The notes under the pieces were generated by a model. That model did no database searches. It was not told where the DNA came from and was given only the letters and a program-made list of their open reading frames with translations. Shown here piece by piece: positions 1-5,960 of a stretch of DNA of 8,953 nt; position 1 is the stretch's first letter; each line of letters opens with the position of its first letter. Position numbers and translations under genes: made by a program. The DNA lies in assembly GCA_013698305.1 (NCBI GenBank), contig JACCVC010000328.1, forward strand, positions 1 to 8,953. The letters run 5' to 3'. This stretch comes from Chloroflexia bacterium (GTDB taxonomy: Bacteria; Chloroflexota; Chloroflexia; Thermomicrobiales; UBA6265).

Positions 1-364
1 CAGTCACGAGCAGCATCCAACTCCCGCCGATGACACACAGCACGATCACGGCAATAGACACCGAAAAGGCGCCGTCCAAAAGCGTTTGATACCCAACAGT
101 CGGAAGATGCTGCGCTTGATATGCCCATATGTCCTGCAGGGACTCGTCTGTCACATGCCGCAAGGTTACCTCGGTGAAAGGATTGTAGGCGTATGTCGTG
201 GTCGGCACCTTGCCAGCGGCGAGCCAGATCACCAGACCGATGACCCCCACAGCCCACGCGATCATGCGCCATCGACTTGCCTGCCGCGATGGCCGTGGTG
301 ATCGTTCGGCCCCAGCGCGCTCATTCCGCAAGGCCTGATCGTCCTGATGATCGAGTCCGCTCAT
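1..364 (-). CDS. Membrane protein of unknown function, N-terminal part (runs off left edge)
   Basis: I read an open frame of 121 codons from an ATG at 364 to the window edge with no stop, so the C-terminus is missing. An AGGA ribosome-binding site lies at 374-377, 9 nt upstream. The first 31 residues are polar and Arg-rich, as expected for a cytoplasmic tail. A hydrophobic segment follows at about residues 34-50 (MIAWAVGVIGLVIWLAA), then a polar loop of about 50 residues that is probably extracytoplasmic, then a second hydrophobic segment starting near residue 100. I do not recognise a family. It follows the FAD oxidoreductase gene on the same strand after 92 bp, so it may share a transcript with that gene and gtrA and belong to the same surface-glycan process. 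That role is inferred from position only. Confidence 0.72.
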   Translation of the reverse strand, partial: MSGLDHQDDQALRNERAGAERSPRPSRQASRWRMIAWAVGVIGLVIWLAAGKVPTTTYAYNPFTEVTLRHVTDESLQDIWAYQAQHLPTVGYQTLLDGAFSVSIAVIVLCVIGGSWMLLVT

Positions 365-456
365 GGCGCCCTGTCCTGAATGCAGATTGAGGTCGCGGAA
401 ACAGGGTAAGGCTGCGTTGACGCGCAACGGCGGCCCTTCCTGAACAGGCGGCTGAC

Positions 457-1935
457 TTACGATGTAACGGTCGCCCGTTCCTTCTGGCGCTTGATCTCGT
501 GGTACTCCGCCTCGGCGTTGACCTGTTCGAGATCATGCCGCTCACCAAGGATGTTCTTGGCCGCGAGCAGGCCGGTCTCGATCGAGTGATCGGTATTGTT
601 GTAGCGAAACGACCCACCACGACCGATGTATTGGAGGTTTTCGATGCCGCGGATATAGTCCTTCATCTTGTTGAGCGGTTCCTGGTATCCGACGTCGTAC
701 GTTGGGTACGCCTTGGTCGCTCTCACAGAGAAGCCGCCGATCACTTCCTCCGGCTCCACGAACTCAAGGTCCTCGACGAGGTGCTTCACAGTCTGATTTA
801 CAAGCTCTTCATCGCTCATGCTCCAGATGTGATCGCCGCGCGTGCAGAAGTACTCGATCACCAGCGAGGTGTACTCCTCGCCTGGCACCATGGCCGGGCT
901 CCAGTTCTTCGGCTCGTGAAACCGGCCGAACAGGATGTTGCGGTCATGCACATACAACCAGGTGTCGTTGGTAACCTTTGGCTTCCTGAACATCATGTTA
1001 ACGGTGATGATGTCCCGGAAAACCAGGGAGTTAGCCGCGTCGATGACGTCCTGCGGCGCGGACGGCTCCATGATCTTGACCAGCACCGTCAGCGGAATCG
1101 AGGAGATGAAGTTCTCGCCTTCGAGCAGCGTGCTGCCCTCCTCGGTGCGCAGTTGGACACCCTTGACGCGATTCCCATCCAGGACGATCTTCTCAACCGG
1201 GCTCTTCAGCAGGATCTCGTTGCCGTTCTGCCTGATCGAATCAGCCATTCGCTCCGAGAAGCGGCCGAATCCATCCCGCGGATACATGAACTCGTCGATC
1301 AGGCTGACGACCTTGCCCTTGGAAGGGACGACGGCGTCCTTGATCGCCGTCACCAAAGACATACCCTTGGTGCGCTGGTTGACCCAGTCTCCTGACAGTT
1401 CGGAGCATTGCATGCCCCAGACCTTCTCGCTGTACGCCTGGAAGAACAGCTTGTAGAGCGTGTTGCCATACTGGTTGATGTAGGCGTCCTCCATGGACAC
1501 CACCTCAGTCGGATTGAGCTTCTGCTGCGCCTTGATGAGGCCATAGTCGAAGACAGCCCGAGCGGCGGTCACCGGTCCGACAGCCTTCAAGGCATTTGCG
1601 AGCTTCAACGGATAATCGACGAACTTCCCGTCAAAGTAGATACGGCTGATCCGGTGTACCCACAGCAACTCATCGTCGACCACTTCCTTGAAGAGATCGT
1701 TGAGCTCTTCATTCTTGGTGAACCAACGGTGACCGCCGATGTCGAACTTGAACTCGCCATGGTCGGTCTGGCGCTTGATGGTGCGGGCTAAGCCTCCAAC
1801 GAAGGGAGCCGCCTCCACCACGGTTGCCGGATGGCCAGCCTTGCTGAGCACATAGGCGGAACACAAGCCCGCCGGTCCGGCCCCCATGACCACGGTTGTG
1901 GGAGTCGTCGATTCGGGTTTATGACCGTTCTGCAT
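457..1935 (-). CDS. FAD-dependent oxidoreductase, UDP-galactopyranose mutase/amine oxidase-like
   Basis: This is a 492-residue flavoprotein. The N-terminal dinucleotide-binding motif GAGPAG is at residues 18-23, with an acidic residue closing the second strand (VVEA, near 39-42). FDIGGHRWF at 64-72 and YSEKVWG at 168-174 followed by W184 are typical of the UDP-galactopyranose mutase/protoporphyrinogen-oxidase-like branch. The C-terminal FAD-closing motif (GRGGSFRYNNTDHSI) is at 438-452. Automatic annotation often labels such proteins amine oxidase or protoporphyrinogen oxidase, but this branch commonly sits in polysaccharide loci. The substrate cannot be told from the sequence. I chose the ATG at 1935 because AAGGA lies 10 nt upstream (1946-1950). 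The in-frame GTG at 1953 would add 6 residues and has no good ribosome-binding site. The gene lies between gtrA (190 bp upstream) and a membrane protein gene (92 bp downstream), which supports a surface-sugar role. Confidence 0.85.
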   Translation of the reverse strand: MQNGHKPESTTPTTVVMGAGPAGLCSAYVLSKAGHPATVVEAAPFVGGLARTIKRQTDHGEFKFDIGGHRWFTKNEELNDLFKEVVDDELLWVHRISRIYFDGKFVDYPLKLANALKAVGPVTAARAVFDYGLIKAQQKLNPTEVVSMEDAYINQYGNTLYKLFFQAYSEKVWGMQCSELSGDWVNQRTKGMSLVTAIKDAVVPSKGKVVSLIDEFMYPRDGFGRFSERMADSIRQNGNEILLKSPVEKIVLDGNRVKGVQLRTEEGSTLLEGENFISSIPLTVLVKIMEPSAPQDVIDAANSLVFRDIITVNMMFRKPKVTNDTWLYVHDRNILFGRFHEPKNWSPAMVPGEEYTSLVIEYFCTRGDHIWSMSDEELVNQTVKHLVEDLEFVEPEEVIGGFSVRATKAYPTYDVGYQEPLNKMKDYIRGIENLQYIGRGGSFRYNNTDHSIETGLLAAKNILGERHDLEQVNAEAEYHEIKRQKERATVTS

Positions 1936-1999
1936 CGAAACGTGTTCCTTCACTAAGCTGCGATTCCGCGTACCAATGTCGGTGTCGCCTTCGCTATGT

Positions 2000-2039
2000 C
2001 GGCCGCGTCAGTTGAGGTGGCGGATGGTTGTCGCGGCCG
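2000..2039. repeat. 8-bp GC-only inverted repeat in the gtrA-flavoprotein spacer
   Basis: CGGCCGCG at 2000-2007 is matched exactly by CGCGGCCG at 2032-2039, with a 24-nt loop. It lies downstream of gtrA and upstream of the flavoprotein gene (both minus strand). No U-tract follows on either strand, so it is not a standard intrinsic terminator. It could be an mRNA-stabilising stem or an operator, or chance in GC-rich DNA. Confidence 0.35.
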
Positions 2040-2125
2040 TACCACACCATCGCATTCTACATGCCGTCCGATCTCTCAAACCGCCGAAGCCTCTGTCGAT
2101 CTGGGGGAACGCATCTGGATTCGGA

Positions 2126-2551
2126 CTATCTTCTCCAGGTGATGGCGTTGTTGAGAAGAAAGTTCCAGACCGCCGCCACCCCCGCGCCAATCAGGTTTGC
2201 CAGGAGATAGTGCATGCCATGGCGATCATTGAGATAGATCAGAATGCCCCAGTTGATCACGAGGCCGCCCAGGTTGATCGGCACATACGTCATCGCCCGG
2301 GACAACACGGGCCCGGTGCCGCGATCGTGCCAGGTCCACTGCTCATTGAGAGAGAACGTCAAGATCATCGACAGGAAAATGGCGATGGGCGATGCAATCG
2401 CCACCGCCATACCAATCACATCGTGAAGCGAGGCCAATCCCACCTGGTTGGCCACAAGTCCAATCGCACCCACAACCACAAATTTTCGGAATCGTTGTGC
2501 GAGGAACCATACCCGCGCGGCGGGTTGCGGCCAGGACTCAACCGAGATCAT
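2126..2551 (-). CDS. GtrA-family membrane protein
   Basis: This 141-residue protein has the length and layout of the GtrA family: four membrane segments at about residues 23-42, 47-66, 86-107 and 114-134. The family's signature Asn/Trp motif appears twice, once per two-helix half: FSLNEQWTW at 66-74 and FLLNNAITW at 131-139. GtrA proteins are thought to help move polyprenyl-linked sugars across the membrane, and they usually sit beside glycosyltransferases and surface-polysaccharide genes. Here the downstream neighbour on the same strand is a UDP-galactopyranose-mutase-like flavoprotein, which fits. I chose the ATG at 2551 because GAGGGG lies 5 nt upstream (2557-2562), with a further GGAGGAGG at 2564-2571. 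A start at 2578 would add nine mostly Arg residues and would place that GGAGGAGG inside the coding region. Confidence 0.88.
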   Translation of the reverse strand: MISVESWPQPAARVWFLAQRFRKFVVVGAIGLVANQVGLASLHDVIGMAVAIASPIAIFLSMILTFSLNEQWTWHDRGTGPVLSRAMTYVPINLGGLVINWGILIYLNDRHGMHYLLANLIGAGVAAVWNFLLNNAITWRR

Positions 2552-2720
2552 TGCTACCCCTCGCCTCCTCCGCGACATCGCGAAGTGGCTTCAATCGAAA
2601 TCCCGGATTGCGCGCTTGCCCGTCCGTGGACGAGAAAGGACGCCGCTCAACGATACCACGCGGGATATGGCCCCTGTAAGTGAACGTACCCCGGTGCGGC
2701 GCCCTCAATTCGGGAGCGAG

Positions 2721-4022
2721 CTACTCGGGCGCTGTCGCGCTTGCCTCGTCGAAGCCAGCAAGCAACTGAGCATCATCCAGGCCCGCCAGGTCGTCGTCAC
2801 CTACCGTCTCCGTTTCGAACTGGAACGGCAGAGTTGGAGACACGCCCGGCTCCAGCGTGACCTCGACGTCCGGGTCGACTCCCTGCTTCCAGATCTCCTC
2901 GCCATCGGCGGTCAGCCAGAGCTTGATGCCAAGAAGCGCCACGGAGTCGTCGCCCACCGGGAAAGGCAGCAGCACGGTCCCAGTTCCGAAGGTGGTCTCA
3001 CCGATCAGGGTGCCGCGGTCATTGGACTTGATGCCAGACGATACGATCTCGGACGCAGACGCCGAGCCAAGGTTGATCAGCACGACCAGGTCGCCGTCCT
3101 GCCACTCGCCGCCACTGCCAAGGGTGGTCACTTCCCGCACGCTGCCGTCGGCGTCCTGCTCCTGATACAGCACGGAATTCGCCGGCAGGAACTGCGATCC
3201 GATGCCTATTGCTTCGAAAACAAGCCCGCCAGGGTTGTTGCGTAGATCGAGGATCACGCTGGTCATGCCCTGTGACTGACCGTAGCGCAGCGCCTCCACC
3301 ACGCCCTCGGTGGCGCCCGCCGAGAATTGCGACACTCGCAACCACAGCACGTCGTCTGGCATCATGATGTACGAGACCGGATCTACGTTGATCAGCGCTC
3401 GTGTAATGGTCAGCTCGATCGGTTCGAGCTCGTCCTGATGCCGGATTGTCAGCGTGACGTCGGTTCCAGCCTCGCCACGGATCAGATCCACGACATCTTC
3501 CGACCCGACTTCCGTCGACAGGGAGCCGTCGACCGCGATAATCACGTCTCCGGATTGAATGCCTGCCTCGAATGCGGGCGAACCGTCAATCGGCGCAATC
3601 ACCACCGGTAGCGGTCCGGTCACGTCGACCTGGATACCGATGCCGATGAGCTCGCCGCGCGACGAGCGCTCGAAATCGAGCGCCTCCTCAGGATCGAGGA
3701 AGCTGGAATGCCCCTCGTCGCCCAGCGCTTCAACCATGCCACTGGCCGCGCCGTACATGAGTTCCTGATCGGAAATTTCATCGTTGAGCACCCAGTTCTC
3801 GCGAATGGCATCGTAGGTCTCTTCGACGACATCGAACTCGGGTAGCTGCGTGAGCATGGTGGACGCGGTGACAGCAGAATCGTCGCCGGACTGATTGCCG
3901 ACCACGACGCCGAATGATGTTGACAGCACCATCAACACCGCGACGATACTCATACGTGACCATGTGTCCCTGGATGCTGGTCGCCGCCTGAAGGAGGGAA
4001 GTGAGAGGGATGTGCGCCGCAT
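2721..4022 (-). CDS. S41-family (C-terminal processing peptidase-like) secreted protein with PDZ domain, atypical active site
   Basis: This 433-residue protein has an Arg-rich N-terminus and one hydrophobic segment (about residues 24-42), so it is probably membrane-anchored or secreted. A PDZ domain covers about 125-208 (IGIGIQV, DGSPAFEAGIQSGD). The S41 core includes DLRNNPGG at 259-266 and GSASASEI at 319-326. In the family (Prc, CtpA, CtpB) a Ser/Lys dyad cleaves C-terminal tails, with the Lys 25 residues after the Ser and a Gln four further on. Here the Ser is present (S322), but the expected Lys is Thr347 (in TFGTG) and the expected Gln is Leu351, so activity by the usual mechanism is doubtful. 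I chose the ATG at 4022 because AGGAGG lies 4 nt upstream (4027-4032). The frame stays open to 4382, but that part overlaps the divergent RidA gene and looks non-coding. The gene is divergent from ridA and 169 bp upstream of gtrA. Confidence 0.88.
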   Translation of the reverse strand: MRRTSLSLPSFRRRPASRDTWSRMSIVAVLMVLSTSFGVVVGNQSGDDSAVTASTMLTQLPEFDVVEETYDAIRENWVLNDEISDQELMYGAASGMVEALGDEGHSSFLDPEEALDFERSSRGELIGIGIQVDVTGPLPVVIAPIDGSPAFEAGIQSGDVIIAVDGSLSTEVGSEDVVDLIRGEAGTDVTLTIRHQDELEPIELTITRALINVDPVSYIMMPDDVLWLRVSQFSAGATEGVVEALRYGQSQGMTSVILDLRNNPGGLVFEAIGIGSQFLPANSVLYQEQDADGSVREVTTLGSGGEWQDGDLVVLINLGSASASEIVSSGIKSNDRGTLIGETTFGTGTVLLPFPVGDDSVALLGIKLWLTADGEEIWKQGVDPDVEVTLEPGVSPTLPFQFETETVGDDDLAGLDDAQLLAGFDEASATAPE

Positions 4023-4026
4023 GCGG

Positions 4027-4032
4027 CCTCCT
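4027..4032 (-). promoter_or_regulatory. Ribosome-binding site that fixes the S41 gene start
   Basis: AGGAGG on the minus strand lies 4 nt before the ATG at 4022. It identifies the true start within a frame that stays open for a further 360 bp upstream. Confidence 0.75.
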
Positions 4033-4088
4033 GATTGTAATTGCCGGTGGTGTGTTTCAAGCAGGTCACCGGAGCATACTCGACGATA

Positions 4089-4100
4089 CGCAACGTTGCG
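4089..4100. promoter_or_regulatory. 12-bp perfect palindrome in divergent promoter region (possible operator)
   Basis: CGCAACGTTGCG is a perfect 12-bp palindrome located 67 bp upstream of the S41 start and 99 bp upstream of the RidA start. Its place between two divergent genes is a natural one for a dimeric regulator that would act on both. No regulator is encoded nearby, and I cannot assign it to a family. Confidence 0.4.
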
Positions 4101-4131
4101 GACGGCCATGCTCATCACTGAGATTAGCAAG

Positions 4132-4161
4132 TTCCGCGCAACCGTGCCAAATTGTGCGGAA
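4132..4161 (+). promoter_or_regulatory. 10-bp inverted repeat upstream of the RidA gene (operator or 5'-UTR stem)
   Basis: TTCCGCGCAA at 4132-4141 and TTGTGCGGAA at 4152-4161 are inverted repeats with a 10-nt spacer. The single non-Watson-Crick position becomes a G-U pair in plus-strand RNA and an A-C mismatch in minus-strand RNA, so a folded stem would favour the ridA transcript. As DNA, the half-site spacing of about two helical turns (20 bp centre to centre) also suits a dimeric repressor. It ends 37 nt before the RidA ATG. Confidence 0.45.
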
Positions 4162-4198
4162 TCACGCCCACCGAGTTTGGTAGTGAAAGGATGTTCCA

Positions 4199-4588
4199 AT
4201 GCCCCGCGCCAACATCTCCACAGGAAGTGTGTATGAGCAGAAGGTGGGCTACTCTCGCGCCGTACGCATCGGCCAGCACGTCGCGGTGGCCGGGACCACG
4301 TCGATGAAAGATGGGTTGCAGGTGGGAGAGGATGATCCCGCCGAGCAAACCCGCGTGATCCTCGACACGATCGCCTGGGCACTGAACGAGGCGGGTGCCT
4401 CGGTGGATGACATCATCCGCTATCGCGTCTACTTGGCCGACGTCACCCATTGGCCGGTGGTCGCGCCGATCCTCCACGAACGGCTTGGGCACATTCGACC
4501 AACAAACACGCTGATCGGCGGGGTAACGCTGGTCGATCCGAAAATGCTGGTCGAGATTGAGGCAGACGCAATCGTCGACGCGGACTGA
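4199..4588 (+). CDS. RidA (YjgF/YER057c/UK114) family protein, non-archetypal
   Basis: This 129-residue protein has the usual length for the Rid family of small trimeric proteins. Recognisable features are VAVAGTTSM at 28-36, the Q50-x3-IL helix leading to ALNEAGASVDDI at 61-72, VYLADV at 77-82 and the C-terminal VEIEADAI at 118-125. Archetypal RidA hydrolyses reactive enamine/imine intermediates such as 2-aminoacrylate and relies on an Arg in a PARS-type motif. The aligned stretch here is RPTNT (100-104), with Asn103 at the Arg position, so this is more likely one of the Rid subfamilies without that Arg, and its substrate is unknown. AAGGA lies 7 nt upstream of the ATG. It is the only plus-strand gene in the window, divergent from the S41 gene and convergent with ilvE. 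In enterobacteria RidA protects IlvE from 2-aminoacrylate, so the pairing is suggestive, but the missing Arg argues against a simple copy of that role. Confidence 0.88.
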   Translation: MPRANISTGSVYEQKVGYSRAVRIGQHVAVAGTTSMKDGLQVGEDDPAEQTRVILDTIAWALNEAGASVDDIIRYRVYLADVTHWPVVAPILHERLGHIRPTNTLIGGVTLVDPKMLVEIEADAIVDAD

Positions 4589-4596
4589 TTGCAGAC

Positions 4597-4732
4597 GAAT
4601 CAAGGCTGCCAATGCAACAACGTGGCAGTGTGGCAACCTTCCATTCCGCGATGCCGATTTCTCCGGAACGACGGGCGATACAAGCCTGCCACATTGCCTC
4701 TGGGGATGGAAGATACCTGGCAGCCTTGATTC
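4597..4732. mobile_element. Candidate 136-bp MITE-like element with 15-bp terminal inverted repeats
   Basis: GAATCAAGGCTGCCA at 4597-4611 is the exact reverse complement of 4718-4732. Immediately outside both ends is the same tetranucleotide AGAC (4593-4596 and 4733-4736), as a target-site duplication would leave. There is no coding frame of note inside. Perfect terminal repeats, small size, no genes and flanking direct repeats together match a miniature inverted-repeat element, but the 4-bp duplication alone could be chance. No matching transposase is in the window. Internally it consists of two of the three related hairpins listed as 4601-4793. Confidence 0.45.
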
Positions 4733-4793
4733 AGACCACGGCAAGGCTGCCACTCTGCCAAGTTTCTCTATAGAGGGAGTATTGGCAGCCTTG
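4601..4793. repeat. Cluster of three related hairpin repeats built on CAAGGCTGCCA
   Basis: Six copies of an 11-bp motif alternate in orientation: forward at 4601-4611, 4681-4691 (1 mismatch) and 4742-4752; reverse at 4631-4641 (2 mismatches), 4718-4728 and 4783-4793. They pair as three hairpins, 4601-4641, 4681-4728 and 4742-4793, with loops of 19, 26 and 30 nt. One arm of each unit carries a second TGCC box a few bases further in (TGCCACACTGCCA on the minus strand of unit 1, TGCCACATTGCC in unit 2, TGCCACTCTGCCA in unit 3). By this mark unit 1 is inverted relative to units 2 and 3. Loops differ in sequence. There are no U-tracts after the stems, so these are REP-like or mobile repeats rather than ordinary terminators. 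Confidence 0.7.
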
Positions 4794-4803
4794 AAAAGGT
4801 GGG

Positions 4804-4824
4804 AGAAGAAGGCCACAAGGGCCT
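4804..4824 (-). terminator. Possible intrinsic terminator of ilvE
   Basis: On the minus strand AGGCC (4820-4824) and GGCCT (4810-4814) form a 5-bp stem with a CTTGT loop, followed directly by a U-rich run (TTCTTCT). It begins 43 nt after the ilvE stop. The stem is short, so this is a weak call. Confidence 0.35.
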
Positions 4825-4866
4825 CCCGTACGCGCCGCGCAGTGTGCCGTACACCTGAGAGTCCAC

Positions 4867-5820
4867 TCAGTCGGCGGTGACGCCAGCAGCGACACCAACC
4901 GGCGTCCGCCAGGACGCATACCTATCCTCAGTGCCTCGTAGCACAGATTCGAACAGCGTTTGCAGCCGACCGGTGACATCACCGATCGCGCCGTCGCCGA
5001 TCTGATAGCGATCGACCTCGACGATGGGGCTGATCTCGAACGCCGTGCCGCAGAGGAATACTTCATCGGCAAGGTACAGTTCCGTCCGGTCGAGTGACCG
5101 CTCGACGACGTCCAACCCCAGCGACTCCCGCGCCATCGTCATCACCGCATCGCGGGTGATGGACTCGAGAATGCCATCGGTGACCGGCGGCGTGAGCAGC
5201 TTGCCATGCCGGACGATCATCACGCAGGCGCCCGGGGCTTCACTGACCTTGCCCTGCGGGCTGAGCAGGATGGCGCCGTCGTAGCCATCGGCTTTGGCCT
5301 CCATGCTCGCCAGTTGCCCGTTCCGATAGTTGGAGATGTTCTTGATTCTTGGCGGCATGACATTGTCAGAAATGCGCGTCCAGGAGCTGACCTTCACCTT
5401 CATGGTCTCGCCGCTCGACAGCTTGCTCGGCATTGGGTTCGTGTTGATCAGTAGCGCGGCGTCGGCTGGCGCGTCCGAGAGCCGCTTGCCGGATGTCCCC
5501 GCCGAGTAGGCAAGCGGGCGGATGTAGGTGTCCTCACGGCTCTCGTTGTCTCGGATCAGCGTCAGCGTTGCGGCCAAAAGATCTTCGGCGCTATATGTCG
5601 TCGGCAACCGGACCAGCCGCATGGAATCCATCAACCGATCCAGGTGATCCTGCAACCTGAAGACGTAAAGTTCCTGCTGCTCCTCGTTCCAGTATCCGCG
5701 AATGCCTTCGAAAACCGCTCCGACCGTCGACCAGGCGAGGTCAGTCACATGCACGGTCGCGTCTTCCCAGCGAACCTGCTCGCCGTTCCACCAGAGATAT
5801 GTCGGATGTGTATCAGCCAT
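4867..5820 (-). CDS. ilvE: Branched-chain amino acid aminotransferase (class IV, PLP-dependent)
   Basis: This 317-residue protein has the length of bacterial IlvE. It catalyses the last step of Leu, Ile and Val synthesis, moving an amino group from glutamate to the branched-chain 2-oxo acids. Fold-type IV features are in order: WNGE near the N-terminus (11-14), VFEGIRGY (36-43), YIRPLAY (99-105), the PLP-binding Lys160 in IKNISNY, the cofactor-contacting Glu194 in GKVSEAP, LLTPP (208-212), LESITR (218-223) and the late CGTAFEISPI block. D-amino acid transaminase and aminodeoxychorismate lyase share the fold, but length and motifs favour IlvE. I chose the ATG at 5820, with AAGGA 9 nt upstream (5830-5834). 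A TTG directly before it is also possible and would add one residue. The gene converges with the RidA-family gene across the hairpin cluster, and its upstream neighbour ends in a strong terminator, so it is probably transcribed alone. Confidence 0.93.
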   Translation of the reverse strand: MADTHPTYLWWNGEQVRWEDATVHVTDLAWSTVGAVFEGIRGYWNEEQQELYVFRLQDHLDRLMDSMRLVRLPTTYSAEDLLAATLTLIRDNESREDTYIRPLAYSAGTSGKRLSDAPADAALLINTNPMPSKLSSGETMKVKVSSWTRISDNVMPPRIKNISNYRNGQLASMEAKADGYDGAILLSPQGKVSEAPGACVMIVRHGKLLTPPVTDGILESITRDAVMTMARESLGLDVVERSLDRTELYLADEVFLCGTAFEISPIVEVDRYQIGDGAIGDVTGRLQTLFESVLRGTEDRYASWRTPVGVAAGVTAD

Positions 5821-5898
5821 CAACGTGCGTCCTTCCGTACCCGATATGTCCAGATGCTACTCCAATCACCGCGAGTATCGCACGGCATTGGACGCGGC

Positions 5899-5930
5899 GA
5901 AAGGGTGACCGCCGAAGCGGTCACCCTTTC
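5899..5930 (-). terminator. Strong stem-loop terminator with UUCG tetraloop after the peptide-binding protein gene
   Basis: A perfect 14-bp stem (GAAAGGGTGACCGC at 5899-5912 with 5917-5930) encloses a 4-nt loop. Read on the minus strand the loop is UUCG closed by a C-G pair, the very stable C(UUCG)G tetraloop. It begins 31 nt after the stop of the substrate-binding protein gene. The only U-run is UUU at the end of the stem, so it may act by stability or as a 3'-end protector as much as by classical termination. It also separates that gene from ilvE. Confidence 0.8.
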
Positions 5931-5960
5931 ACTGACTCGTGATGAATGCGTCTGACCTAC

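Noticed and set aside
499..1395. 298-residue open frame on the plus strand
   Set aside because: It lies antisense within the FAD oxidoreductase gene; its Leu/Val/Arg/Asp-rich composition is a codon-bias shadow and no motif is present.
1976..2683. 235-residue open frame on the plus strand across gtrA
   Set aside because: Antisense to a clear GtrA protein and low-complexity in character; no ribosome-binding site or domain supports it.
2698..2732. 6-bp GCGCCC/GGGCGC inverted repeat near the S41 stop codon
   Set aside because: The stem is too short for its 22-nt loop in GC-rich DNA, overlaps coding sequence, and has no U-tract.
4034..4060. TTGAAA...TACAAT promoter-like boxes on the minus strand for the S41 gene
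   Set aside because: The spacer is only 15 nt, and a start about 7 nt after the -10 box would begin inside the AGGAGG ribosome-binding site, leaving no usable leader.
4023..4382. 120-residue N-terminal extension of the S41 protein frame
   Set aside because: It overlaps the RidA gene on the other strand and the divergent promoter, is Arg/Pro/His-rich without domain features, and the AGGAGG-preceded ATG at 4022 gives a normal signal-anchor start.
4597..4793. Reading the hairpin cluster as a CRISPR array or a riboswitch/T-box for ilvE
   Set aside because: The repeats alternate in orientation with unequal short loops, unlike CRISPR, and the region is downstream of ilvE, not in its leader.
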